From assembly GCA_017610385.1 (NCBI GenBank), contig JAFCCC010000004.1, positions 13,735 to 77,734 on the forward strand: 64,000 bases of DNA, in the 5' to 3' direction. Each line of letters opens with the position of its first letter. Position 1 is the first letter of the stretch. The DNA is from Candidatus Nanohalarchaeota archaeon. Lineage in GTDB: Archaea > Nanohalarchaeota > Nanosalinia > Nanosalinales > JAFCCC01. Shown here one piece after another: positions 8,789-18,400 of this stretch. Below the pieces are notes generated by a model, which saw nothing but the letters and a program-made list of their open reading frames with translations, did no database searches and had not been told where the DNA came from. Position numbers and translations under genes: made by a program.

Positions 8789-10312
8789 ATGTACTCTAAG
8801 AAGGGAATGAGCACCATGGCTTTTTTAATTGTGGGTATTGTTCTAGCGGTAATTGTTGCATTATTAATTACTCTGCAAGTAAGAGCAAGTAACTCTAGTG
8901 TTGATGGACTATATTCAAAAGCAAAGCAACAGTGGATTAATTTTTTTGGAGATAGTACACAGAACTCACATGATTCAAATGGAGATAACGGCGCTTCAAC
9001 ACATTTAGAATGTATAAATGAAATTTGTGTTGAAAAAGAAGGTAAAGGAACTGATAGCTCATCCTGTTCAACCGTTGGGGAAAGTTGCACTTTGGGTGCG
9101 TTGACTGCAGCATTTACTGTCAGTCCAAATAATCCGACAACTCAGGATACTCCCCAGTTCAATGCTGAAAACTCACAAGGAGATATAACTCTTTATGAAT
9201 GGGATTTTGGAGACGGATCTGACAAAAAGGCAGTTACCAACAAAAAAATAAATCATGCGTATAATGTTCCCGGGATATTTACAGTTAAACTAGTAGTCCA
9301 TGACGATGTAGGGAATTTAGATGAGATTGCACTTAAAGTAACTATTATTGCGGTTAGCAATAACGAAGTACCTCCTTTAGCCGCATTCACTGTTTCTGCA
9401 GAATATCCAGGACCAGGGCAACCAGTTCAATTTACAGATGGCAGTAGCGATTCTAATGGCGTGATTGATATTGAAACACGAACTTGGGATTTCGGAGATG
9501 GACAAACTTCTTTACTTACAGATCCAGAACATACATATTATGAATTAGGAGAGAAGGAAGTATCATTAACGGTTGTTGATAGGGCAGGAGAACAGAATGT
9601 AGCTCAAAAAATCCTCATGGTAAAAGAATATCCTATTGCTGATTTTAGGATTATACCAAATCCCGATACAAATGAACTCAGAGTTGGAGATAGTATTACT
9701 TTTAATGGAGAAAATAGCCAAGACCCAACAGAGCCCACCAAGGCAATTTCTAAATGGGAATGGAATATTAGTGCTCGTAGCAGTTACTCAGGTTCCATAG
9801 ACGATGTTATTCTTCAGGGCAGCTATGTTTCACACGTGTTTACAGAAGAAGGAACCTATTCAATTGCTCTGACTGTTACATCAGCCGATGGAAACAGAAC
9901 AAATACGCTTATAAAAGAAATTGAAATATTACCAAAATTAATAATAGAACCAAGTGTAACTCACATTTATCGATACGTTGAAGGTACAATAGACAAATCA
10001 ACTAAAATAAGAATAAAAATTAAAAATGAAGATGAAACTGCACTTAATATTTACGCTTCTATTAAAATTATGGATGATACAGAATGTGATAGTGATAGCC
10101 CCTCCATCATCATGCCTTCTTCACTACTAATTCAACCAGGAGATACAACTGACTTTTTAGACTTCAAAAACCTGTGTTATTGGCCACTCAATAAAGAAAC
10201 TCACATACAAATTACAACTGGTCAAGAAGGTAGTTCAACTATGTGGTACACTTGTGTGACCTGCAAGGCAAATACTGCGCAATGTGGTCCTATAATTCCC
10301 GGACGGTGTTAA
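8789..10312 (+). CDS. Pilin-like protein with three PKD domains
   Basis: I prefer the ATG at 8789 (507 residues), about 25 bases from a TATA box, over the TTG at 8780. The N-terminus MYSKKGMSTMAFLIVGIVLA is a leader, Lys-Lys-Gly and hydrophobic helix. After a Cys-containing spacer come two clear PKD domains with the hallmark YEWDFGDGS and RTWDFGDGQ motifs, then a third, degenerate one (KWEWNISARS ... HVFTEEGTYSIALTV). A C-terminal beta domain ends with several Cys (CVTCKANTAQCGP). PKD domains in archaeal surface proteins usually mediate adhesion or polysaccharide contact. The combination suggests a displayed adhesin anchored or assembled through the pilin-type helix. Confidence 0.8.
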   Translation: MYSKKGMSTMAFLIVGIVLAVIVALLITLQVRASNSSVDGLYSKAKQQWINFFGDSTQNSHDSNGDNGASTHLECINEICVEKEGKGTDSSSCSTVGESCTLGALTAAFTVSPNNPTTQDTPQFNAENSQGDITLYEWDFGDGSDKKAVTNKKINHAYNVPGIFTVKLVVHDDVGNLDEIALKVTIIAVSNNEVPPLAAFTVSAEYPGPGQPVQFTDGSSDSNGVIDIETRTWDFGDGQTSLLTDPEHTYYELGEKEVSLTVVDRAGEQNVAQKILMVKEYPIADFRIIPNPDTNELRVGDSITFNGENSQDPTEPTKAISKWEWNISARSSYSGSIDDVILQGSYVSHVFTEEGTYSIALTVTSADGNRTNTLIKEIEILPKLIIEPSVTHIYRYVEGTIDKSTKIRIKIKNEDETALNIYASIKIMDDTECDSDSPSIIMPSSLLIQPGDTTDFLDFKNLCYWPLNKETHIQITTGQEGSSTMWYTCVTCKANTAQCGPIIPGRC

Positions 10313-10456
10313 TGGTACTAAAGTATATTTGCTAAAGCAAATTAAGAACTTAAATTACGAAATCAAATGAGAAAAATTAAAAGTAACAAATCAAATTATT
10401 AAATTAACTTAGAAAACCAAATTATAAAATTATATGAAAGTGGAAAGTGAAATATC

Positions 10457-11302
10457 ATGAAAAGAAAAGGATTTAACACAATTATGACCACCATAATTGT
10501 CGTAGCGGCAGTAATGATAGCAGTAGTGATTAGTTTGGTCGCTTTTTCAGCACCTGTAAAAGACCTAGGTAACAGAACCCTAAGCACGATTAAAGATGTT
10601 TTTGATAATATCTTTTCCATAGGTCCTGGTGGAGCAACAACCCACGCGGCACTATTTGATACTGCAAGTTTGCCTTCGGGAGGAGTTAGAGATACTGCGA
10701 AAGCCTCTAATAAGGCCCTAACCGCTCTTTCAGATGTGACTGAGCCATTAGAGGATCTAGTGTCAGATGCTGGAAATGGCGTCACCGCAGCAGCAATCAA
10801 GGCTGCCGTAGATTCAGAAATAGACATATCCTACGATATAGTTAATTACAACCCTCCACCAATCTATGACAATAAAATTTTCTATTCTGGATTTGAAGTA
10901 AGCCCAGACATAACAGATTGGGATTTGCAATTTAAAGAAAATCTTCTTGTTATGACGTTAAATTTCGTTGTTGGAGGTCAAGCTAAGCAAGCAGAAGGCT
11001 CTGTGGAAATTCCATTAGTTAATCAGGACTTAGAATTAGAATATGATATAGGTAGTTTAGTAACTCCAATTGGAACTGCAGAAGCATCTCTGGAATTTAG
11101 TGGAAAAATTCAAGCAGGAACGCATGGATTTCCATTACAGGGTGGAAAAACCTATAATTTAGGTGCGCATGCAGAGTTCGTTGGACGTAATAGTGATAAT
11201 CTCACAATTACTGTCAACGTTCACACAACTGACGAGGGTTTAGAAGCATCAGCTTCTGGCGATGCCGTATTGCAAATAATTGTTTTCGCTGAAGAAGCAT
11301 AA
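10457..11302 (+). CDS. Pilin-like surface protein
   Basis: 281 residues. MKRKGFNTIMTTIIVVAAVMI is a short basic leader, Lys-Gly and hydrophobic helix. The helix is followed by an Ala/Ser/Thr-rich helical segment, then a beta-rich domain (from about residue 130) that contains no cysteine and ends FAEEA. No domain recognised. The 144-base gap upstream is AT-rich and holds a small TTTGC-TAAA-GCAAA hairpin near 10329. A ribosome-site-like GTGGAAAGTGA precedes the ATG. Confidence 0.7.
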   Translation: MKRKGFNTIMTTIIVVAAVMIAVVISLVAFSAPVKDLGNRTLSTIKDVFDNIFSIGPGGATTHAALFDTASLPSGGVRDTAKASNKALTALSDVTEPLEDLVSDAGNGVTAAAIKAAVDSEIDISYDIVNYNPPPIYDNKIFYSGFEVSPDITDWDLQFKENLLVMTLNFVVGGQAKQAEGSVEIPLVNQDLELEYDIGSLVTPIGTAEASLEFSGKIQAGTHGFPLQGGKTYNLGAHAEFVGRNSDNLTITVNVHTTDEGLEASASGDAVLQIIVFAEEA

Positions 11303-11320
11303 TGCACTTGTGGTGGTTAA

Positions 11321-12445
11321 ATGAAAAAAGGATTGCAAATAATTACAGCTTTAGTTATCGTTATGGCGATTTTACTAGCAGGAGGCATAGCATATACTTC
11401 GGTAGCACAGGTCTGGAATAAAATAACAGAAGAGGGCACAAAAGCAAATCCTTTTGCAGATGTAATAAATCTTCTTATGGGTAAAAAAGCGTTTTCAGTA
11501 AGAGTAGATGATACACAATATACTATTCACAAAATAGATGTTGTTGGAGCTTCTGGAACGGTTTTAAAATCTATTGAAGATTCAAACGTGATTGAATTTC
11601 CTATTAAGCCCGGCAAGAAATATTCTATTAATTTTTACGTTGAAGATCCCATTGGAAATAAACTAACAATTCAAAGCCAATCCTTTTCTACTAGAGAAGA
11701 CAAAGGTAAAACCATTTTATTGTCTGGAAGTTTTAACGGAGATGTATTTGTATTTTCCAAAGCCAAAGTTTACTTGAATGGATTAAAAAGTGTTGGAGGT
11801 ACACCCATAAAATTCCCCAAAATTATGGAATACTCTCCAGAACCATCTGACGCAAGTGTGGATTGCAGTACCCAAACAAATTTTAAAACACAGATAGTGA
11901 ACACAGGACTTATTTGTCCTGCATGGGATAAAGGAGCAGATAAGGTCGGTTTTTGTGCCCTTGGCAGAATAGATGCAGGTTTTTGTCTTCCAAGAATTTA
12001 TCAGACCACGAGGCTGTCTGGAGGAATTATGTTAAATTTGAGTAACAAGGTATATGTATGTGAACAAGGACTACCTAGAGCAAGTGATAAAGATAATGAT
12101 ATTCCTCAAGAATTTAAAGAGCTTTGTGGAGTTTCCCCCTCTTCTGGAGATGTTATTATGGTTGTAACTGAAGAAATAAGTCCACAACTTATTTTTACAT
12201 CCGCGGAAAATACAAGAATTCCTCTTTCAATTGCAATTAACACATATTCACGTATTTTCATTAATGAAAAATCAACAAGAGGATTAGAAAGCTGCTTAGA
12301 CCCAAACAGAAAAAGCATCCTATCTTCTTATAAAAGAGGAGATTGTAAAATCAATTTTTATTATTACAAAGTGTGTCCTCCAGGATATTCTTATGATAGA
12401 AGTACTACTGACGGTGGTTGTATTAAATTAGAAGCAGTCAATTAA
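11321..12445 (+). CDS. Pilin-like surface protein with Cys-rich C-terminus
   Basis: 374 residues from an ATG preceded by GGTGGTT. MKKGLQIITALVIVMAILLAG is a minimal leader plus helix. Residues ~60-170 look like a beta-sandwich (VRVDDTQYTI ... GKKYSINFYV); the C-terminal half carries about nine cysteines and ends in a CPPG...GGC segment similar to the end of the protein at 3925-4971. It follows the previous gene by 18 bases, so is probably co-transcribed. Function unknown. Confidence 0.7.
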   Translation: MKKGLQIITALVIVMAILLAGGIAYTSVAQVWNKITEEGTKANPFADVINLLMGKKAFSVRVDDTQYTIHKIDVVGASGTVLKSIEDSNVIEFPIKPGKKYSINFYVEDPIGNKLTIQSQSFSTREDKGKTILLSGSFNGDVFVFSKAKVYLNGLKSVGGTPIKFPKIMEYSPEPSDASVDCSTQTNFKTQIVNTGLICPAWDKGADKVGFCALGRIDAGFCLPRIYQTTRLSGGIMLNLSNKVYVCEQGLPRASDKDNDIPQEFKELCGVSPSSGDVIMVVTEEISPQLIFTSAENTRIPLSIAINTYSRIFINEKSTRGLESCLDPNRKSILSSYKRGDCKINFYYYKVCPPGYSYDRSTTDGGCIKLEAVN

Positions 12446-12448
12446 CGA

Positions 12449-12460
12449 ATATATTTATAT
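12449..12460 (+). promoter_or_regulatory. TATA box before the paired Cys-rich pilin-like genes
   Basis: ATATATTTATAT sits about 40 bases upstream of the ATG at 12499, and AAAGGGGTT (about 12486-12494) lies close before the start as a possible ribosome site. The spacing fits an independent transcript for the two paralogous genes that follow. Confidence 0.45.
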
Positions 12461-12498
12461 GGGGTAATTCCATAATAATATACAAAGGGGTTTAGTAG

Positions 12499-13056
12499 AT
12501 GATAAAACGAAAAGGAATGACCATGGCAATTCAAATTGTCATAGTAATTATTGTTTTAGTTGTTCTAGCGCTTCTAGTTATCGGAATTACAAGAGGTCAA
12601 ATATTTGGCGGTTTGGGATTCCTTCAAACTAAAGGAGATCAACAAGATTGTTTGTCTAGTAGGGATATTTATTGTCAAACAGAACCTACGGGTTGTTGGG
12701 CTTCTTCAGAAGAAAAAATTCAAAAATCCATTGAAGACGAAGGTAGATTTTGTCATACAATCTTAGGTAAAAAATTAGAGAATTCTTATTATTCTTGTCA
12801 ATATAGGGAATATATTGATGAATCAGCTTACTCCATTATTGAAGGCATAAATACCACAGAAGAATACTATACAGCAGCTCGATCTGAAAGTGAGGGTGGC
12901 ACTTATCGAGGTTATTTAAAGGATATTTGCAGAGGATTTAAGAAATATTGGGATTCCGATAAGCTTAATTGCACAAAAAGCAAAGCAGAACAATCTCCCG
13001 AAGATATAATTGATCTTACATTTTTAAACGCCTTGGATTGCAAATCTCTTAATTAA
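12499..13056 (+). CDS. Cys-rich pilin-like protein, first of a paralogous pair
   Basis: 185 residues. MIKRKGMTMAIQIVIVIIVLV is a basic leader, Lys-Gly and helix. The exterior domain contains QQDCLSSRDIYCQTEPTGCW and later YYSCQYREYI, which align with equivalent segments of the next protein (NICIANKNTYCQQNPSACW and LFNCKERTYY). The shared pattern C-x6-C-x6-CW suggests a conserved disulfide fold. This copy has an extra ~60 residues at the C-terminus. The pair appears to be an old tandem duplication. Confidence 0.72.
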   Translation: MIKRKGMTMAIQIVIVIIVLVVLALLVIGITRGQIFGGLGFLQTKGDQQDCLSSRDIYCQTEPTGCWASSEEKIQKSIEDEGRFCHTILGKKLENSYYSCQYREYIDESAYSIIEGINTTEEYYTAARSESEGGTYRGYLKDICRGFKKYWDSDKLNCTKSKAEQSPEDIIDLTFLNALDCKSLN

Positions 13057-13064
13057 GTGATAAT

Positions 13065-13430
13065 ATGAAAAGAAAAGGAATGACTATGACGATGCAGCTG
13101 TTGATTACAGCAATTGTATTAATTGTAACTGCTTTAACTGTATTATTAATTGTAAATAGCAAATTAGTTAGCGGTCCACAAAGAGTAGATGAAGTAGGCA
13201 ATCGGAATATTTGTATTGCGAATAAAAATACATATTGTCAGCAGAATCCAAGTGCTTGTTGGAACGCAAGCGAGGCTATTGTAAAAGAAATTTCTTGTGC
13301 TGAAAGGTTAGGTAAATCTGAAAAAGGAACATTATTCAATTGTAAAGAACGCACATATTATACAAGTGAAGAATATGATAGTATTCTAGCAGGAATATTA
13401 GAGGTTTCTTGCGGCGCAGAAGAAATGTAA
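13065..13430 (+). CDS. Cys-rich pilin-like protein, second of a paralogous pair
   Basis: 121 residues, starting eight bases after the preceding stop. MKRKGMTMTMQLLITAIVLIV matches its neighbour's leader nearly residue for residue. It keeps the C-x6-C-x6-CW pattern but lacks the C-terminal extension. Last gene of the plus-strand array. The 61 bases to the convergent FEN1 gene hold three degenerate copies of a GTAAGTTTAAAA-like unit and no gene. Confidence 0.7.
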   Translation: MKRKGMTMTMQLLITAIVLIVTALTVLLIVNSKLVSGPQRVDEVGNRNICIANKNTYCQQNPSACWNASEAIVKEISCAERLGKSEKGTLFNCKERTYYTSEEYDSILAGILEVSCGAEEM

Positions 13431-13491
13431 AAGTAAAAGAAACAGTGTGCGTTTAAAAAGACCGTGTAAGTTTAAAATAAATACCGTAAGC

Positions 13492-14517
13492 TTAAAAGAA
13501 ACTACCCAATCCTTTTTGTGAGCTTTTTTTTAATTCAATTAATTTATTTAATGTTGACGCAATTCTATTTAGTGAAAAATCATGTTGCTCATTTAAAAAT
13601 TCTCTGAGTTTTTCTGGATTCGGATCCTTAAATTCAAAATCAACTTTTTTAACTGGCGGATTCTTAAAAAATTTTAGAATCTTATCTGGATCATTTTCGC
13701 ATTCCCATTTAACTTTTGGGTCATCGAGAACAGAATCAAACGTTTCATGTTTTTTAACGATTTCCAATGCCTTTTTAGGACCAACTCCTTTTATTCCTTC
13801 TGGATTAAAATCTGTGCCAATTAATATCGCAATCCAAATTAGCTTCTCATGAGAAATACCAAGATGCTCTAATACTTTACTGGTTTCAATAATTTCTGGA
13901 TTTATTTTGATATAAGCATCCTTTCTCGGAATCTTTCTTTTTCCACTGATACTTAAATTTTTGATGAATCTTTTGCAATTAAACAAAATAGAATCATAGT
14001 CTTGAGATGCAACTGCCCAGACTTGCCCGCTTTGATTCATAAATGCAGCTTGCGCTTCTCCTTCGCTTTCTGCCTGTATATACGGAACACCCATATATTC
14101 TAAAAGTTTTTTAGATTCAGTTACTATGTCTTTTGTTACTTTAGTTGCCTGCATAGCTTTTTGATAAGCTTCCTTTGTTTTTCCTTCTGATTTTAATCTT
14201 TCCCATTCCTTAAATGCTTCTTCTCTCCTTTTCTTACGCGCGGCATTTTCTGTAGCCTTTAAATCTGGCGATTTTCCATCAAAAACGTAAATTGGTTTTA
14301 TTCCATATTCCATGAATTTTACAGTTCTATAAAATAATCCAGACAAATGCGATGTAATGTTTCCATGAGAATCTTTTAGAGGAGTACCATCAAATTGCCT
14401 AATTATAGACAAAAACTGATATAGTGTATTCATTCCATCAACTGCTATTTTCTTGTCTAAAAGTTTTTCAAAAGAAATTTTCTCAGTTGAAATTAAAGCA
14501 GATAAATCGACACCCAT
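13492..14517 (-). CDS. fen1: Flap endonuclease 1
   Basis: 341 residues, the normal length for archaeal FEN1. It cleaves 5' flaps at the branch point during Okazaki-fragment maturation and base-excision repair. The N-terminus MGVDLSALI and the metal-binding carboxylates are present: AVDGMN, YVFDGKSPDL, ESEGEAQAA and SQDYDSILF, plus GTDFNPEGIKGVGPKKA of the helix-two-turn-helix DNA-binding region. The last residues QKGLGSFF form a PIP box for PCNA binding. It is divergent from the winged-helix gene at 14596. Confident family assignment. Confidence 0.96.
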   Translation of the reverse strand: MGVDLSALISTEKISFEKLLDKKIAVDGMNTLYQFLSIIRQFDGTPLKDSHGNITSHLSGLFYRTVKFMEYGIKPIYVFDGKSPDLKATENAARKKRREEAFKEWERLKSEGKTKEAYQKAMQATKVTKDIVTESKKLLEYMGVPYIQAESEGEAQAAFMNQSGQVWAVASQDYDSILFNCKRFIKNLSISGKRKIPRKDAYIKINPEIIETSKVLEHLGISHEKLIWIAILIGTDFNPEGIKGVGPKKALEIVKKHETFDSVLDDPKVKWECENDPDKILKFFKNPPVKKVDFEFKDPNPEKLREFLNEQHDFSLNRIASTLNKLIELKKSSQKGLGSFF

Positions 14518-14595
14518 ATTTTAACAAGGGTATTTGAATTATAAAGTAATTTGCCTAAAGTTTATTTTAAATAGAAAAAAATACTTATATTATAC

Positions 14596-15354
14596 ATGGT
14601 TAAAGAGATTCTGACGAAAGGAAAGCCCGAGTGGAAAGAAACAATTATCAGTACAGATGTTGACCGCCTTTTAAAATATTTGACAGAAAAGGGTTCTGCT
14701 AATACTAAAAGAATATCCAAGGATCTTGGAATTCCAGAACAAACAATTTTAGGCTGGGCAAAGGCACTTACTTCTAGTAAGCTAATTGAAAAGGAATATT
14801 CTACAAAAGGAGTAATCTTAAAAGTAGGAAGTAAAAACCAAAAGATTACTCAAAAGAAAATTGCTGAAGTGCACAAGGAGATTGGAAGAAAAATTAAAAG
14901 AGTAAGAAGCAACGTACAAGGAGAGTCTCAGACAATAACCGAAGTAAAAAAAGAACTTGAAAAATTAGGGATTCTTTTAGAAAAAGATCGAAAAGAAAGT
15001 TACTATTTAGAAAAAAGAATTTTTTCTTTAAAGGACACTCAGATTAAATTAAAAAAAGAATTACTAAAAGATATTCTTTCTGAACGAGAAATTGAGACTG
15101 AAATTTCTTCTGTCTTAAATAATGTTCATAAAACCCTTTCTAATTTGAAAGAAGCCGAAGGAGCTTTTAAAAAATTTGTAGGCGCCAAAAAAGAATTAGA
15201 TGAAGATATTAATACACTAAAACAGCTTAGACAGTATGATACGAATATAGACTTGATGCTTAAAACAAGCAAAAAAGTAAGCGTTAAAGAACAAAGAACC
15301 AATTTAATTTTTAGAAAAGCTATGAGTTCTTTAAAGAAACTATTAAGAAAGTAA
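14596..15354 (+). CDS. Winged-helix/coiled-coil protein upstream of the pilus ATPase
   Basis: 252 residues. Residues ~20-75 resemble a winged helix-turn-helix (DVDRLLKYLTEKGSANTKRI, then LGIPEQTILGWAKALTSSKL). Residues ~85-230 are mostly charged coiled coil. A TATA-like TTTATTTTAA centred about 30 bases before the ATG suggests leaderless transcription. It lies 52 bases before TadA, in the same direction, so it may regulate or scaffold the pilus genes; this link rests on position only. A second TATA-like element (ACTATATAAGT, about 15367-15377) separates it from TadA. Confidence 0.7.
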   Translation: MVKEILTKGKPEWKETIISTDVDRLLKYLTEKGSANTKRISKDLGIPEQTILGWAKALTSSKLIEKEYSTKGVILKVGSKNQKITQKKIAEVHKEIGRKIKRVRSNVQGESQTITEVKKELEKLGILLEKDRKESYYLEKRIFSLKDTQIKLKKELLKDILSEREIETEISSVLNNVHKTLSNLKEAEGAFKKFVGAKKELDEDINTLKQLRQYDTNIDLMLKTSKKVSVKEQRTNLIFRKAMSSLKKLLRK

Positions 15355-15406
15355 AACTAAAAAAATACTATATAAGTAAAACTGGAAAACTGCCAAGGAA
15401 ATAAAA

Positions 15407-18400
15407 ATGAAAGAATATATGGAAGAATATATTGTAGATTCAGACGGCGTTCCCGCCAGAATAAGAATTATTGATGGAACAGATTATGTACCTCATTATG
15501 AAGTAGACCGTCCAATTATTAATGAAGCAACTGAAGCAATTTTAGAGGAAATCAAAAGTGGTTTAGTACGAGAAGTTACAATTTCTATTAAAGAATATGT
15601 TGATTCAAAAGAATTAGAAGGTGTTAAAGAAAAATTTATAGCAAAAGCAAATGAATTAATTAAATCAGTTCTTCCTCGTGTTGGAGAAGCCCAACGAAAG
15701 GTACTAATTGGAAATTTAATTCATGAGATGCTTGGTTTGGGAGATTTAGAAATTTTACTAAATGATGATAAATTAGAAGAAATTGTAATTAATAGTTCAA
15801 AAGAACCAGTCTGGGTTTATCATAAAAAATTAGGCTGGTTAAAAACAAATATTATACCAAAAAGTGAAAGTGAAACTTATAATTATTCTTCAATTATTGG
15901 TAGGAGAGTTGGTCGCCAAATTTCAAATTTAAATCCCTTATTAGATGCACACTTGCCGTCGGGGGATAGAACAAACGCGACAATATTTCCAATTTCAACC
16001 AAAGGAAACACATTAACTATCAGAAAATTTGCAAGATCTCCATGGACTATTACTGATTTTATTGAAAATCATACAATATCTGCAGATATTGCCGCATTGA
16101 TTTGGTTGTGTATGCAATATGAATTGAATGTCCTAATATCTGGAGGTACGGGATCTGGCAAATGTGTTTCAGGAGACACACAAGTTTTATTATCAAATGG
16201 AGAACTTAAACGTATCAAGGATGTAGTTGATGAGAACCTAAGTTCTAATTGTGTACCTAGCGATGATGGTTGGTATTCAAAACAGACCTCAGTTTCATTA
16301 TTTTCAATGAATTCTAATTTAAAACTAAATGAAAGAAGTTGCTCGCAAATTTGGAAAAGAGAGGCCCCCGAATATTTGTTTGAACTTACCTTTCAGAGTG
16401 GCAAAAAAATCAAAGTTACTCCAGAACACCCGTTCTTTGTTAATGATGCAGGAGATATACGAAAAATCTGTGCAGAAGATCTTACAACCGGCCAAAGAGC
16501 CGCTACAACTAGAAAGATTAATATAAAAGGCGAAGTCTATTCTTTAGAAGAGAAATTGAGCAATCTAAGTTTCTTCAGGCAAAAAGAAAAAGATTATGTG
16601 CTTTTGTGCTCACCGAAAGGACTGCCTGTAAAATTCCCTACCAAATTATCCCCTGAACTGGCTAAATTTATTGCGTATTTATTAGGAGATGGACATTTGA
16701 GTAAAGATGGTTCTCAATTAGCATTTCATAATACCAATCATCGCCTTTTAAATGAGTTTCAAAATCTTGGTGAAAAGCTATTTGATATAAACTTCCACCA
16801 CAAGAAACCTAAAAATCGTGTTGAATGTATTCGTTGTTATTCCAAAACCTTATGCGAGACCATTTCTCAAGTATTTTGTATTCCCAAAGGTGTAAAATCA
16901 CACAGGATTTTAGTACCAAAAGAAATTTTAGGAGGCACAGAAGAAATCATCTGTGGATTTGTAAAGGCACTAATGGATTGTGAGGGGTCAGTTAGTCTCA
17001 ATAAAGATGAGATAGAATTTGGTTCTAAAAGTTCAGAGATTGTTAACCAGTTGCAATATCTTCTAAATAGAATAGGCATTATTTCTCGAGTGAAGTTTGG
17101 TAAGAACAACAGAAATAGACTATTTATTTCTTCAAGAGATGTTAGAATATTTACTAAGAAGATTGGTTTTACACACCCCCTTAAAAAAGATAAGTTAGAA
17201 CAGCTTCTGACCAAAAAATTAAATCCCAACTTTGATCTACTTCCCTGTCAATCCCTTCTGAAAAAAGTTTGTAATAATTTTTCATTATACGACAAAGAAG
17301 TAGCATTAGGATCTAAACTAAGTCGAAGGAGTATTTCTCGGTACTTAGATGGATCGAGAATGCCTTCCCCCGCAAATTTACAAAGAATATATAATTTTCT
17401 AACTCATAAAAATGACCAAATAAAGCAGGAATTAGAAAGATTCTCATTAGTCGAAGGGTTAATTAAAAAAATACCGGAAAAAGAAGCATTATTACATTGC
17501 ACTAAAATTCTTGATCTAACTCATTTAAACACTAATGATATTCTTTTCAAGAGCGGATTAAGTAATTCGATTTATTGGCAATGGAAACAAGAGGTTACAC
17601 CATATACAAAAAATTTAGTTAAATTTGGAAACTGCGTTGTAGACTCATTTGAAAATTTTGAAAAGAATGTGATGAATGCTGAAACTCTAGAAGATTTTAC
17701 CAACTGCGGAATCTATAAAAAAGAGATTGCAGAATATGCAGAACTGCCACTAAACCAGGTTTATAAAAAAAGCAAAATCAACAAACCTTTAAATCATTTG
17801 CAGTTGGATGCTGTAAAACTTCAAGAATCTGTTCTTTTAGAGGAAGTTAGAGCTGAGGCTAAAAAACTCAAAGAAATTCTGAGCAGTTGGGATAAAAAAG
17901 ATTACCAAGCAATTTTTAGTGAAATTGTTCGTCTAAGAAATTTATTGAGGTTGTACCCTGAAAAAACAAAAAAGGATTTGGGTTATAGTATTCCTCAAAG
18001 CACCGAGTCTGTTGTTCAGTATTCTAAAGAAAAGCTTACGGGGATTTCTAATTATCTTCGCGAGACTCTAGAGCAAATGCACGCAAATGGAACGAAATTA
18101 CTTCGAAATTTGGAAAATTTGGTTAAAAGCGATGTTCTTTGGGACAAAATTGTTACCATTAAACAGATAAAATCTACTGAAAAGTGGGTTTATGATTTAA
18201 CTGTTCCAGATACACACAATTTTGTTGCTAATGGTATAATTGCACATAATACGTCTTTATTGAATGTTCTAATGCCATTTATACCCGCAAATCAAAGAAT
18301 TGTTTCAATAGAAGATACTAGAGAAATTCAGCTTCCAAATTTTTTACATTGGGTTCCTTTAACAACTAGACAACAAAATCCAGAAGGCAAAGGAAAAGTT

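Noticed and set aside
16163-18250. Mobile element or transposase insertion in tadA
   Set aside because: The insertion is in frame with all intein splicing blocks and an Asn/Thr junction, so it is an intein rather than an IS element.
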